A DNA stretch of 64,000 nucleotides. It comes from Rosellinia necatrix. Its lineage: Eukaryota > Ascomycota > Sordariomycetes > Xylariales > Xylariaceae. The position numbers were made by a program, and so were the translations under genes. The notes beneath the pieces are model-generated. The model saw nothing but the letters and a program-made list of their open reading frames with translations, was not told the DNA's origin and ran no database searches. Shown here piece after piece: positions 1 to 12,855 of the stretch. Within the stretch, counting starts at the first letter, position 1. Each line of letters opens with the position of its first letter. Where the stretch lies: assembly GCA_021209875.1 (NCBI GenBank), contig JAGYVD010000006.1:620001-684000 (forward strand), written 5' to 3'.

Positions 1-2209
1 TTAGCAAAGTGTCCTGGTCCGCGCTAATTGCCCAACCGGGACATCTGGGGGAATGTGTTGAGGGCTTCTCCTTCCCCAAGTTGGAAGAGCCAGGCGTACC
101 GTACCGTCAAGGTATTGTCCGTGGTAGTGTGCCAGCCAATTAACCCCCATCTCTAGCCCCTAAGAGCAGTCTTCCACCCAAGCGCTCCCAGGGCTGGTTC
201 GCCCACATGCACCCCACGTCTCGTCGGTGTTAAGCTAAGGCTCTATTGCATCGCTGTCCATTCCCTCTCCCTCTTGGTACTCACAGAATGCAATATTGAT
301 TATTCACAGATGGTTAGCGCCTTACCCAGATCCAAGGATCCTATTGATGATTTCTCATCAGAAACGAGGGAACCTATCCTGATGGGTTACCGACGGCAGA
401 CCTCTGAAATGAGTAAGCAAGCCGCTTCGAATGACAAGGCTGCACGGGAGTACCCGTCCCCCTTGCGCGAGCTTCTGATATTGGACACAGGCATTTCGCT
501 GCTGTATCACCACAGGTGAACTCGGTTTCGCAGTCAAGCGACCTGGTGGCGCCCATCATGGTCAGTCGGTCGGACGTATCAATTATGTGACGCAGCCCGT
601 CAAACCAGAATATCTCAAATATGGCACATTGGCCTTCGAAGCTACACACGTATTGTCTTCGCATGACGTACTTTACCGATTCAACCCTGCATTCCCCCTA
701 CCTAGTGCACATATGTGATCCAAGCATGGCGACTCTATGGTCATGCGGCCAAGGGGGATCTCGATACACACATACGGTACCTCCAGTAGTGTACATACAT
801 CGAAAACCGGCAACCCCCGCTCCAATCACAGGTGTACGTTACGCCGTATACGTCAATCTGCGATCGATTGCCGGCCGGAAATAGGATCTCCACAAAGCAC
901 CACCGCCCAGTGTACACTAGGGTCTGTCATGCAGCCCCTGACGCGTCTGGATCTCTTTCGATGTGTGTGTGGCATACAAACCCAACATGTTTTTCCTGAG
1001 GCTTCATTCGTCGAGGCCCAATTCGTCACCTACGGCCCATCATCTCGCTTCCCACTACTCGGCCTAATGCGGCGGCACTAGTGTATAACCGGGCGAGACT
1101 TTGACGCGTCAAGGAACATCTCGGTTGGATCGAATCTCGGGTTCAGTGTAACTGGATTAGGCGAATGGGAAAGTGAAGAGGATGGGTCGAGATTCTGCCT
1201 TTCAAGGTAAGGAGTGGGTTTTTAAAGGGGCTATCTACTTGTGTAAGTATAGTTACAGGTAGTAGGTAACCTAGCGTACACGCACATGGGATAGGCCAAT
1301 TGTGTTGAAGATGCGACCGTGAACCACCAACTACCTAATCTGACATATTATGTGTGTGGATGTGTGTTAGGCTGATTGATTGTAAGGTAGGATGGTTATC
1401 ACTCCTCGGTAAATCTAGCCCTGATTTTCATGTGGCTGCACAGCGTCGGCATAGTTCCATCGGACATGGTGCTTGTTTTTGCATCGTGCGCATGGGATAA
1501 CTATATCATGCGACGAGTAATATTACTACTACGTGCGGGCCATTGACTGTCTGCCTACACTATTGTGTGTGCAACCCCTCTGATAGGTCCGCATGTCCGT
1601 CGAGACGGCAATTCCCGTAATTATATCTACTGTCAACTTTACTTTACTACATACAGTACTATACACATGCACACGCCACAGAAGCGAGAACATCCCCCAC
1701 TGGTGCTTCCGGTGAACGGAGCACATGACAAAATAGCGAATTGGGTGTTCTAGACAAATTATGATGGCTCTCCAAGGCGAGTCATCTATCACAAGCCAGT
1801 TGCACACCCGAAATTGTATGCTACCACCTCGTATATGTCTGTGTAGTACCCAGGTAGGTAGTATGCCAACCCCTTCGATAAGGGGAGAGGATGGTACAGC
1901 TAACCCAGGTGGCATCTTATTATAACCTGTCTTTAGCACTATGTATGTATTTCTAGAGGGGTATATATAAAAGTCTATGTATGTTCATAATGATAATGCA
2001 AGTAGTATGTCAACATACCCGCGTGTCGTGCCGTGTCCATGACTGGCAATGTGCACAGACTTGCCTCTATAATTCTCCCTAGACAGAGTGCCCCCCCCCC
2101 CCCAATACCGTGCCATTTTTTTCTGCGCCGAGTCCCATTATATATATATATATATATGTATATATTTTTTTTCACAGCACAATGGTGATAACATGTCTAA
2201 GTAATATCA
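1..2209. other. Intergenic, no gene recognised
   Basis: No open frame here resembles a known protein, and none shows gene-like exons with conserved motifs. Visible structure is limited to a run of about 14 C near 2090-2103 and a TA dinucleotide run near 2141-2158, just downstream of the stop codon of the minus-strand transporter gene. The rest is moderate-GC sequence with no repeats that I could see. Confidence 0.6.
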
Positions 2210-5200
2210 TTATACGCGTAGTCGCGTCCCCACCAACAAGCCAATGAATGCTATTATGCGATAGACGGTCCCGATCAAGAGCAGGACCAATAAGTTCATC
2301 CCGAGGCTGTGGAGACTGAATCCCGCAGCCCTCGAGGCCAAGTCCACGTTGTAGAGGTACCTGAAGGGCTCGATCATCTGGCCGAAGTAGACCTCGGCGA
2401 GCCAGGTGCCTGGTGATAGTCTCCAGAGCCACTCCAAGTGCCATCCCTTGACCTTCGAAAGGGGCGGGGCGGCGCCTGACAGGATGCCGACAATCAGGCT
2501 GATCATGGTGGCGAAAAGGGGCGCGTCCTCCCTCCTCACGATCACTATGACGGTCGAGATTAGTACTCTGTGATACTGTGTGTGTGTGTGTGTATGTGTG
2601 TGTGTGTATAGACGGAGACAGGGGACGACGATATATACTCACTTGACATGACGCTGGCCAGCCCGTAGATGCAGTAGAAGTAGAGGAGGTTCGTCGCGAA
2701 CGCGATGCCCCAGGGGATGACGGGCGCGGTGAGCACGAGGATGAGGGTGGAGAAGTGCAGGCAGGCGAAGACCATGCGCGGCAGCACGGACAGGTTCTTG
2801 GCGAGGAAGTAGGCGGTGCGCGAGTGGCCGGCCTCGGCCTCGCGGCGGTACAGCAGCATCTCCTCCGAGAACACCTTGACGCCCGAGGCGCCCGACACCA
2901 GCCCGATGGCGATGGCCGTCAGCAGCGCGAACTCGGGCACGGACGAGAGGTCCGTCGCGATGGAGAGGATCTCGAACGGCGCGTTGTAGATGCCCTTGAA
3001 CAGGATCCCCTGCTTGCTGTTCTCCGCCAGCCCCAGCAGGATCCCCGACAGCGACGCCAGGCCCATCTCGAACCAGAACGTCGACTTGGTGCGCCACTGC
3101 TGGAGCGCCGCGCGCCGCAGGCACAGCGCGCCCTGCTTCCACCGCGGCGCCCCGCGCTGCCGCAGCAGCTCCCGGTGTATCGTCGTCGTCTTCTTGACGG
3201 AGGCGCGGTCCGGCTGCAGCGACTCGTGGCGGGTCTGGATGGCGGCGCTCTGGAACGAGTTCGCCCAGTAGGTGATCAGCGACTCCTTGGAGATGTCGCC
3301 CGACTTCTTGTAGAGCCGGCCGTTGCCGGTGATGATGTCCGTTATGACGTCTCCGGTGTTGGCATGCTCGGGGAACCGGAACCCGACGCCCTCGAAGAAC
3401 GGCCGCACCCCCCTTCTCGCTGCCCTCGTAGATGATCTGGCCATTGCCCAGGAGTATCAGCTCGTCGAGCATCTCGAATATCTCCAACCTCGGTTGATGA
3501 ACTATGGGATATACGAGTCAGCAATCAACCCCTCCCTCCCTCCTCCTCCCCCCCTCCCTCCCTCCCTCTGGGCACAATCCAGGAACATTGGGAAGGCGAG
3601 AAGCTCTAACGACACTACCACGGACGAAGAGAAGTTTCGACGCTGGTGTTGGGGGAGGGAGGGGAAACCTAAGGCGCGGAAATGCCGATCGCCTTTAGCG
3701 TTCGCATAATGGACGACGCCGACGTGGCGTCGAGGCCGCTGGTGGGCTCGTCGAGGAATATCGCCATGGGCGCCGCGGCCAGCTCCATGCCGATGCTGAC
3801 GCGCTTCCTCTGCCCGCCGCTGATTATGGGCTTCCCGACGCTGCCGACCAGGGAGTTGCGCACGTGGGACAGCTCGAGGCAGTCGATGACGGAGTCGACG
3901 TGGACCTTGATGTCCGCGCTCGCCCACGTGCGCGACAGCCGGATCCGCGCCGAGTGCAGGATGTTCTCGTAGACGGTGAGCTCCGGCAGGACGATGTCGT
4001 CCTGCGGCACGTAGCCGATGAGTTTCTTGTACCGCTTTATCTTGCCCGGGATGTTGTTGACCGTCACCACCCCGCCGGTGTTCGTGGTCTTGCCCATGAG
4101 CACGTTCACGAACGTCGACTTGCCCGCCCCGGAACCGCCCATGACCGCCGTGAGGGAGCCCCGCTCTATCGACCCCGTCACGTTCTGGAGGATAGGCTTG
4201 GGGGCGCCCTTGGGGTGGAAGCTGAGGTTGTTGTAGGTGAAGGAGAGGCCGAACTGCGAGGCGTCCGTTGCCTTTCGCATCGAATCGACGAAGGCTCGGA
4301 GTTCGGGTGTCAGGCCCTGATCATACTCCTCCGTGTCCGAATCTACCGGTATAGGCATGTCAAGCGCCGCCTGAAACCCGGCCCAGGCATCCGTTTTCTG
4401 CGGCATGTATGTTGCGCTCATGAACAGAGATTCCTTGTCGTGGTCGTGATCCGCCTCGTCGGGGAGTTCTATGTAGCCGGTGATGTTCGCCGACATAGAG
4501 CTAATCCCCTTGGACTTAGACATGCCATGTGCCTCCCTGGTGTTTCGGAATCTTTTGTTTATGGCATACCAGACGAGTCCAATGGCGAGGAGCACATCTA
4601 AAGCTAGAAGAAGAAAAAGTGGTATTAAGAAGACCTGGTATGTGGATTTTTCCGGGCAGTAACTACCAACAGCGCAAGGAGTCGGCGTGGGAGCGCCCGG
4701 TTGACAATATGTCCCAGCCGGACAAGGCAGGGTCTCGAGCCCGTGGGACTCGGGGGGACAGTAATAGCCTTCCTGGCAAACGACAGGCTCAAAGGGACCC
4801 ATGCCTATATTCTTGCCACCAAACTGGCAAACGTAGCCCGACAACCGAGCCTGCTGGCATCCTGTAATCGGCGGGCAGTACTGGGGGAGCGAGTTCGCCG
4901 TGTTATTCGCGCCTATATTGCATCAGCAAGGTTAATTGCGGGCAAGGCATGGGGGCAGACGAACATAAGAAGCCTACCGGACAACCGGTGACGCTCCAAG
5001 AAGCCACATTCTGGATTTCAATGGGGATGGCACCCGGCCGCCAGCAAGGAGCCGCAGAGGCCGGTGTCGCGCCAGCCTTCTTTTCCGCGAATGCCCCATA
5101 GAATGCCGTCGAGAAGGTCGTCTGGTTAAGGCCTGTACAGGCACTGTCGTATGGTGTAAACCTCTCTGCGTCGGCATCCGCGAAGGCCTCCTTGTCCGTA

Positions 5201-5635
5201 TCCCATCTCAAGGCTTTCGTGGTATCTGGACCATTCGACGCATCGTAGATTGGGAGGTTGACTTTGCGGCCGCCGTGTAGACTCTCGAACCATTTGCCCG
5301 TCGTGACCTGATATACTCCTTGCGTCTGATTCCCGATACATTGCCATGCTGCGTCATTCTCTTTTGCGACATCATCGTTACTACCTTGCTCGACCTCCCG
5401 CAACGAGCAGAGACACGCCGAAGTGTCGAGAAAACTCGGCCCGTAGCTCGATTCCCTCGGTAGAAAAGGGTCCTGGGGTGCGTTCCCCGCGATGGCACGA
5501 TACAGCGCGAGATCGCTCTCCATTGCTCTGCTGAATAGCCGATAGGCAAGCCCGGAGCATGGAGGGTCTCGATATTTGGATAAGGGGTTCACCGAGCACC
5601 CGCCTCCCCTACTTCTTCCGGAGCCATCGCCTCGA
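2210..5635 (-). CDS. ABCG-type half-transporter, probably disrupted
   Basis: An ATP-driven membrane half-transporter of the fungal ABCG family with a Cys-rich luminal or extracellular N-terminus. Readable exons on the minus strand are about 5635-4965, 4912 to about 3690, 3501-2643 and 2565-2210. The first holds the Cys-rich domain. The second carries one membrane segment (around FLIPLFLLLALDVLLAI), then Walker A (GGSGAGKS), the signature ISGGQRKRVS and Walker B with FLDEPTSGLD. The third and fourth carry the H-loop HQPR and the C-terminal membrane domain. Introns 4964-4913 and 2642-2566 splice cleanly in frame. Two lesions stand out. The run of six C at 3408-3413 puts the coding frame one base out between the EGSEKG stretch and RPFFEGVGF. 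About ten residues normally found between LKAI and HQPR have no matching exon in 3502-3690. The signal-peptide exon upstream of 5635 was not found. It may be a pseudogene, or a real gene with assembly errors. Confidence 0.8.
2577..2610. repeat. (TG)n microsatellite inside the last ABC intron
   Basis: An interrupted TG/GTATG run lies inside the 77-nt intron 2642-2566 of the ABC transporter gene. On the minus (coding) strand it is a CA repeat near the acceptor side. It fills nearly half of the intron, so its length may vary between strains. Confidence 0.8.
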
Positions 5636-8600
5636 CTTATAAGGCGAGCATAAAATTATGGAACTCGGTTATGGTGTCAGCACTTGGACCGCCATCAATT
5701 ATGATCGCTGACGAGAGTATCCATAGCTAGGACTAAATTCTTAGATGTACTGCAAATCGCAGGCTGGCGGTGGATGGGTTTCCGAGCTAGGATACGGCGT
5801 ACGTCGTCGCGTCCCACACTGAGGCAGAGAGTCCTGGCCGTTGTCGGTAAGACTGGTGAGCCGAGCATGGCGTAGCTTTGGTAATCTACCTGGGAGCAAG
5901 CCCACGAGTCGAATCATCTCTTTTCTCACTGCCCCCCCCCTTGAGACCGAGCAGGACCTCGTCACTGAAGCTTGAACGGATAAAATTAGGCACTCCCCAC
6001 CATAAAACATTCCTACGCAGGGGCTATGTATGTACAAACAAGCCTTTGCGGAGGTGGCACCGGTAAGAATGACGGCACGGACCCGACGTAGCGCGGTCCC
6101 ATGCAGCCTTACAGGCGAGACGTATATATAGAAACGACATCAGAGTATGAATTGATATGTAGTGTAGTTGGGTTCGTCCTATCGATTCCCCGGGCGTAGA
6201 GACATAGGGCGCAAATACAGGGAATGCGTGTTCCAACATCAACCTCGATGGGTTAGGTATCTCGATCGCACCCCGAACTACTTAAGCTAACCTAGTATCT
6301 AGTATGTATAATACATATCCGATTTTGATTTTGATTTTGATTTTGAATTAGTGTCATGCTATCGAACAATAGGTGACTTGATAATAATTCATCATGTATT
6401 TGGGAATATATCCCCAGGACCAACATTCGCCAAGCACAACTAATTGTGGACACACATACAATATGAGATCAGACAAAAGGTACTTACTTACTTGATGGGA
6501 TGATCCTACATAGAACGACGAGCGACATGAGACGGAAACACGTGCCAGTTCCCGGTGCGTTTGCTTCAAGATCCGCCATATGGCTGACTCGTTCGTTTCA
6601 TTCCCGTTTGCTGCTATTAACACGCCGGAAACACGTCATTTATGGATGTTTCACCCGGGCAGACTCGGGGTCATAGGACTCTGAGGATCACCAAATTAAA
6701 AAAAAAAAAAAATCCTTCGAGTCGCGTCCCACATTATACCCATCCACCTATCGCTGCTTCGCCACCTTGGTGTACTATTTCGGCGTTAGCGGACTCGGAT
6801 CTGACAGGAGAGCCATTGCCGAATGCTCCGTGTCATGGCTAAGGTGTGCTCTGAAGTATCGCTGCGGAGGCCGGCCGTGCCTGGATCTCCATCTTGTATC
6901 CAGGAGGAGCCTAGCGACGGCAAGGCGCCCGCCGCTCGTGGGCCACGGATGAACCACCCGAACATTCTCGGTAGTATCAAGCGTTGGTACGAGAAGACAA
7001 AGCTAGGTCTTCCCCTACGGATCCGATACAAGTCTTTGGCAGATTCAAACATACGAATCAAGAAATTGGCTTGTAAAGAGCATGACGATCATCGAGGTAG
7101 CAGGCGACGACGGTGCTGAGAAAGTAAATGCAATGAAGCGATGGAGTGACCATAATCGGGTTGTCTTCAAATAATACCAAAAGTCCTTCGGCCCCCAAAT
7201 TAAGTAATTGTACGGCAAAGCCTATTCAGTCGGTGTATGGGACCGTGTAGGTACATCAAGCACAACAACAGCCCCTCAAAACCCTCATTTATGACGCCAA
7301 GCGTGAAAAGGTGGAATCCTCCGTATATAAGGTCAGTGATAGACGTACAAGGCAGGGAGCCTACTTCGCCGGGATCATCATCGCCCCGTGTGTCTGGAAC
7401 CATGGTTGCTATTGCTGCTGCCTGCTGTATTATGCATTATCAGACCAAATGAACCACGACTGGCGCTCATTTCGCAGATCAATTAGTTGGGTTGCTTCTC
7501 AATTCGGGCTCCGGCGCGGCCCTCAGACGACAGGCCGCCTAGGCAGCTCTGTGCAAAAAGAATTGCGTATCATGAGTGCCTTGGGAGCTCGATCAGAGAC
7601 ATGGAAAGCTTTAGGTAGGTAAGATGCATCGCGCCAGTATCTTATAAAATTGTTGCTCTCGGCAGTGGCTGTTTTAGGTAGCCAAGAAGGATCATCTGAA
7701 AAATGAACTGTAGAACATAACATCGTTTCCGCCTCAAGCTGTGTAGGATTTCATCAATGATCCCGGCTTATCGCGTGAGAGCCACCTACATTAGGCATTA
7801 ATACTAGTAGTAATATCCCGCGTCAATGGGAACGCTGAACCAGACAGAGCATCGTGAACCATACTCACGAGAGACGAGGTAGAAAAGGGGCTCCTGGCAT
7901 CCATCACCAGCGAGGACAGGATATGTGTGCCGCGACCGTCACATTATCGCGTTCGCGTCTTTAGAGGGTTTCTCGAGGACCTCATAATAACCCTCCGCGA
8001 GAATTCGGTATCGATTCCGCAAAGTGTATTAAGATCGCAGAGTTCGTTCAAGACCCCTACTCCCGAATCCCCAAGAATTTCCCCCGGTAATGTTCTCTGG
8101 TAACATACTTGTAGTGTAAAGCAGTACGGCATCTCCAGGAAAGCCACCAAAATGTCTTGCTAGGGCTCCTCTGACTGGCCTCGCACACCCCCCCAGGCTA
8201 GCGTAGGGTGCAATATGACCTCAATGTTCTGCCCAAGCTTGGCTCATATTAAAGCTAATGATGCGCTGTGGGAAACCGATTGAAGAAAACTATTGAGTAA
8301 GAGGCACCCCTCGTCGCGACCGTATACAGGTACGGGCTGTGTTCGGATCGTGTAGGGACCCCTAGGCATGTAAGGCCTGCACCCTGGCTCCGAACCGGCT
8401 TACATATTATGAAGGATCTGGTCCCTAGGGGTAAAGCTGCGGCTTGGTGGAGGCTGTGGTGGAAAAACTCACTCACCATCAAGGTCTCTTGAATCAAATT
8501 GCTGGGCCCTATACATCTTAGTGACCGTAAATGCTCGAGTGCGGCTAACCGGTAGTCAATTAGTTTGCGAGTGAATTGCCGGAAAGATATATTCCACCAT

Positions 8601-9645
8601 GGTCTAGACTGGGTATGTACTGCGCACTGGCATATCCACGGATGACAATTTCGTTACGCGGGGAGAATGACCTCTGCTTACAGGCAGGTATACAGGGCGA
8701 ATACATAGTATGTGTTATTAGCTTTGGTATGCATGTACATAGGGCGGTCTGTCATCGCGATATGTTTATTACAAGTATATGCCTGATCAGTGGTACACTC
8801 AATCTACCTGTCAGCGCTGCTTTCTGCGCATATATCATATTAGCTGTGCATCTTAGGGCTTCCACGCACTACGCAAGACGTGCGACGCACGGTGGTAGGT
8901 TTAGTCCTTCTCGTGACTAACTAGATCCTACTAAATACTCGATCGAATCGGTAGTGTACGAACAGGATAACTATCTGTGTTAGTTGTTTGCGGCATGATT
9001 AGCCCCCCTTGCGCTGGCGTTTATGACAAGTACGAATTCAGTCCAAGGCCACATGCGCCACGGGTTATTCCAAGTGCCATGTTAATCAAATTCAACGTGA
9101 TAATGAATGCTGGCTGAGCAAATGCAGAACGTGGGCATCAACGTATTGGTTAACCAATAGGCTGATCGCGGACGACCAGATAGATGCCTGCGATGAATAA
9201 GCTGCAACAGGGGGGCAGTTGCACGCTTTCGATAGACGATGTCTCGTTAGGTATTTGGGAGCCTTGATCCGTATAACGTAGTCTCGGTCGAAACGATGAG
9301 CAATCCTCACCCAATGAGCTGGGATAAATCTTGAGCCATGTAGTAGCGTTTGTATGATAGGAAATGCTTCTCTACTACGTCGATAGACTGGAAATACAGA
9401 TCAATACCTCAAATGCCGGGGTGTCCCGGATTTGTACAGGTATTTACACTACGCGTGAGACTAATGAGACATAAACGAACTGGTAGAGGTGAACGGTGTC
9501 GTCGGCCATACGATAGACGCAGGATTTACATGCTGAGACATGCTGAGACACGTCGTACAAGTGAACTGGGATTCTATATTATATTACATATTATACATCG
9601 CGCTTTCCGCGGGTTGTATAAACGTACACATGTCACTGGCAGAAT
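5636..9645. other. Intergenic, about 4 kb, no gene recognised
   Basis: The missing first exon (signal peptide) of the ABC transporter should lie near the left end, but I could not identify it. The remainder has only short frames in all six readings with no recognisable domain. A (GATTTT)n run is at 6321-6345 and a run of about 14 A near 6697-6711. Codon-like periodicity is not apparent. Confidence 0.55.
6321..6345. repeat. (GATTTT)n short tandem repeat
   Basis: About four copies of the hexamer GATTTT in an otherwise unremarkable intergenic stretch. Confidence 0.85.
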
Positions 9646-11291
9646 TTACTGTTTCGGCATGTTTGCTAGCTTCTTCTGAATCAGACGAAGCGTGGACTTG
9701 GGAACTCTCAGCCGATGACCAAGCACAAGAGTTCCCGTTAGTAACGCGAGCGCGCCGGCTTGGTGCGCGGCCGCCAGTGGGATAGGCACCATATAGATGA
9801 GAGTACTAATCCCCAGCGCGGCCTGGAGACAGACCAGATGAACCATACCAGTCACACCCTTGCGGGCATCCTTAGGCAAGACGGCGGCGATTCGGCCGCG
9901 CCTGGCGTAGGCAAACAACGCGATGATAGAGCAGAAAGTGGTAGTCGCGAGAATACGGTGGTCTAGTTGCACCAAGCTCGGGTTCTCTAGCATATTTCGC
10001 CACCATAAGTCGGATCCGTCGTCCTCGCGTGAGTAGAACTTATCCCACAATTCAGAGGCCGGTGGCGTCAGCCCGAGTCCCATCTTTGGGAACTCGTTGT
10101 AGATTAACCCAGCATCGAGACCGGCAACCAGCGCGCCAGAGATTACGGTGGTAAAGACCAGGCCGGTGAGCACTGCGACCGACCTTCGGAAGGGGACCAT
10201 GGCGGGGTGCTTCAGCGATTCGACCAGTTTCATCGCATTGGCGGGACTGGCGAGGAGACGGCGTGTTTTGAGGACGCTAAGACCGGCGAGCAACATCCAA
10301 GAATAACATACAAAGGCGGTAGCAAGATGGGCGGTAAGTCGGTATTGACTCACTCTTGGATGGGAACCGGGCGCGAACAGGTCGTCCTTCAGGCCGGATT
10401 TGACCATCCACCAGCCGATGAAGCCCTGGAAACCAATGAGACCGGATATGCCGACGAGGGACCAAGCCATGGGGACGGAGACACGCCGGCGGGCAATGAA
10501 ATAGGCCGTGGGGAGGACGAAGGAGAGACCTATGACCCTCCCCCACAGTCGGTGCGTCCATTCCATAAAGTAAATCTTCTTGAACTCGGCCAGGTCCATG
10601 TGGGAATTCAGCATCTTGAACTCGGGCGATGCTCGGTACTTGTCGAACTCGGATTCCCAGTGCTCCTGGGTCAGGGGCGGGAGAGAGCCGGTCACGGGCT
10701 TCCATTCGGTGATGCTGAGACTAATGGAGGGGAGAACAAGAGCCGGGTTAGCAAGGATGACCGAAACAGACCCCATTCCATCTCACCCCACAACGTCTCG
10801 CGGGGGTGGGAGGCATACCCCGACTCGGTCAGGCGTGTCAGCCCGCCGAACACTACGATGCCGAAGACGCTGACAGCGCTGCCGAGGAGCCAGTATGCAA
10901 CCGACTTGGAGTCCGTGGTTTCAGGAAACGCGCGCCTCGATGGCTGGCCAGCGGTGTGTGCGGTGTGTGCGGTGTGTGCGGCGTGTGCGGCGTGTGCGGC
11001 CGTACTTATGGCAGCGCTGGGGCTAGTGCTGAAGAACGCGGGGGACAGCGCCGGCCTCTTCGCTGCTCTCGTCGCCGCCGCCGTTGTTGTGGCAGCAGTG
11101 GCGGTGGCGGCGGCGGCGGTAGTGGATGAGGTGGTGGTGGCATGATAACGAGATTGTCGTAAGGTCTGGAGGATGTGCGACGGCGCGGCTCGGGGCCGAT
11201 GGCGGAGGCATTGTCGACATTGTCGACATGTGAACTGTGAACTTAGTCGCCCGACCGGGGCGAAGCGCAGGCCGGCTACCAACAACGACAT
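9646..11291 (-). CDS. COX15: Heme A synthase COX15
   Basis: Oxidises the C8 methyl of heme O to make heme A for cytochrome c oxidase, in the mitochondrial inner membrane. Two exons (11291-10819 and 10720-9646) join across a 98-nt GT-AG intron to give 515 residues. The junction restores GGLTRLTESG followed by LSITEWKPVTG, a hallmark of the family. The four heme-associated histidines are visible at 214 (EWTHRLWGR), 289 (RLTAHL), 412 (QLDHRILA) and 477 (AAAHQAGAL). Several hydrophobic segments lie between them. The first 140 or so residues form a Ser/Thr/Ala/Arg-rich leader fitting a mitochondrial presequence, lengthened by a 9-bp minisatellite and an Ala/Thr run. The start ATG at 11291 opens a basic leader (MSLLVAGLRF). 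Both the fold and the residues look intact. The next gene, the CDF transporter, lies 1.6 kb upstream in the same direction. Confidence 0.97.
10951..11002. repeat. 9-bp minisatellite in the COX15 leader
   Basis: Five to six copies of a 9-bp unit, GCGGTGTGT changing to GCGGCGTGT, lie within the presequence part of the COX15 coding exon. Read on minus it encodes a repeated Ala-His-Thr / Ala-His-Ala tripeptide. The unit length is a multiple of three, so copy changes keep the frame. Confidence 0.9.
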
Positions 11292-12855
11292 CTCAGTGCG
11301 TGGTCGAGCACAATGGGCTCTGCGTCCGAGGGAGAACTACTGGGCAGGAAAGTCGGAAGTGAGCAAAATTGGCATGGTGTGACGGTTGACGACGGTCCAG
11401 CCCGTTCGGCTGAGCTTTCACCGGGTCTCCCCGGACACTGGGCTCTAGTGGGCCGAGTCCATCCAACCTCAACCTGTCCTAGCCAGGTCTACTTGTAGTG
11501 TAATATGGCCTGCCCTACCATTGGTAGGTACCTAGTGGGGCGGGACCTCCAGCGAGATAACCCACTGTTAGGGCGTTATCTAAAAAACAGCCACGCTACT
11601 GTAAGTAAGTTAGGCATGCATTATCAAGCACATATAGCCCTACGCAGCACAGCACAGCACACATGTACGACATCCAGAGATGCTACAGTAGTGTCTTAAC
11701 CCAACTCCCTATCACAGCCACTGGGTACCTTACGCTAACCAGCCTGTAGGTACTTGCCTACCAAAACTCCTGTTGTCCCTTTATTTTAGCGCAGGCCCCC
11801 TCTCACATGGCATCATCGCGCACCTACCTAGTGTAAATATAGTAGGTAGTACCTACTGCGGTAGTTAGTGGTCATATGCATATTTAGGCTACCTAATGAA
11901 TGATAAATGCATGTAGGTATGTAACTAGGTGCTTGCTTACCTGATCGCTGCGTTCATTTACCTGAGGAGTGAGTAAGCAGGCAGTAGCACTACCCCTCAG
12001 GCTTAATTAAGCCTCATCCTCCTTGTGGAAGCCACGGCGGCGACACCATGTCTCAGGCGATGCAGCCGAGTCAGTACCCACTAAACTGAATCCAGGAGGT
12101 GCTGCAGATGTTGAGATAAATAAACTCTACATGCGGTAGTTCGCATCCTGCTCATTCTTGGCCTTTCTCTTGTGCTCTTGGCCTTCTCTTGTGTGTTCTT
12201 GGCTCTCTCTTGTGTTTTTGGCATGAATTTGGCATGAATTTGGCGTGGATTTTCTTCGACTTCCTCTCCTCCTTGGCTTGACAATTTGTCTGCTCCACTA
12301 CTTTTTACGAGAGCCTATCTCATGCTACCTATTGCATATGACCTTAGTAGGTAGTGTAGGTGGGTGCCTGCGTCCCCAATTTTTATGTGTAAGATAACCG
12401 CTGTAGAAGCGACTAACCAGTTACCTATTTAAACCAGGATGAAGTTGAACTAAATGATTCCCGAGGTCTTCTTGAATGGGCCCACTACCCCGCTTTGGTA
12501 GCACCGTACCTAGGGTCTAGCTAAGTCTGTCTAGTATGAAATAGGTACCTACACTAGGTAACTACCGGTAGACTAATTGCATAGTAGATTATTCAGATAA
12601 TACAACATCATATCAGCTTTTGTCATCATCATCATCGTTGTCGTCGTCGTCGTTCGTTGCCGTTGGGGTGCCCCTATTGGCAGCAACAGCATGACAATCA
12701 TCATAACCATACATGAACCATTTTATACCCTCTAATTTTTTTTTCCTACTGCGTTCAATAGTACTTTTTAGGGCCGATGATCTGCCACTACCCTTACCCG
12801 ACAACATGTCCCCTTTCTCTAGAATGGGCTTATCATTGAACTTTCGTCCCTCCTG
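11292..12855. other. Intergenic with 21-bp-like repeats
   Basis: Contains the promoter and 5' region of COX15 on its left and the 3' flank of the CDF gene on its right. CCTA/GGTA-rich tracts occur through 11,500-12,600. From 12,155 to 12,248 there are diverged tandem copies built on TCTTGGC and TCTCTTGTG, followed by two copies of TTGGCATGAA. A short minus-strand frame covering this tract only translates the repeat and is not considered a gene. CAT/CGT trinucleotide runs occur near 12,625-12,655. Confidence 0.6.
12155..12248. repeat. Diverged tandem repeat of about 21 bp
   Basis: Successive units carry TCTTGGC, then a CTCT core, then CTTGTG. The last units shrink to a direct repeat of TTTGGCATGAA. 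This is visible directly in the sequence, and no function is implied. Confidence 0.7.

Noticed and set aside
2755..3435. Long plus-strand open frame (226 codons) across the ABC transporter exon
   Set aside because: It is antisense to a GC-rich exon with clear conserved membrane-domain sequence. The Arg/Ala/Glu-rich translation is typical of a shadow frame.
10207..11145. Plus-strand open frame of 312 codons
   Set aside because: Antisense to COX15, which has strong family motifs and a good splice junction. The translation of this frame has an Ala/Val/Cys repeat from the minisatellite.
12081..12284. Minus-strand 67-codon frame rich in Lys/Glu/Arg repeats
   Set aside because: It only translates the diverged tandem repeat at 12,155-12,248 and shows no other sign of being a gene.
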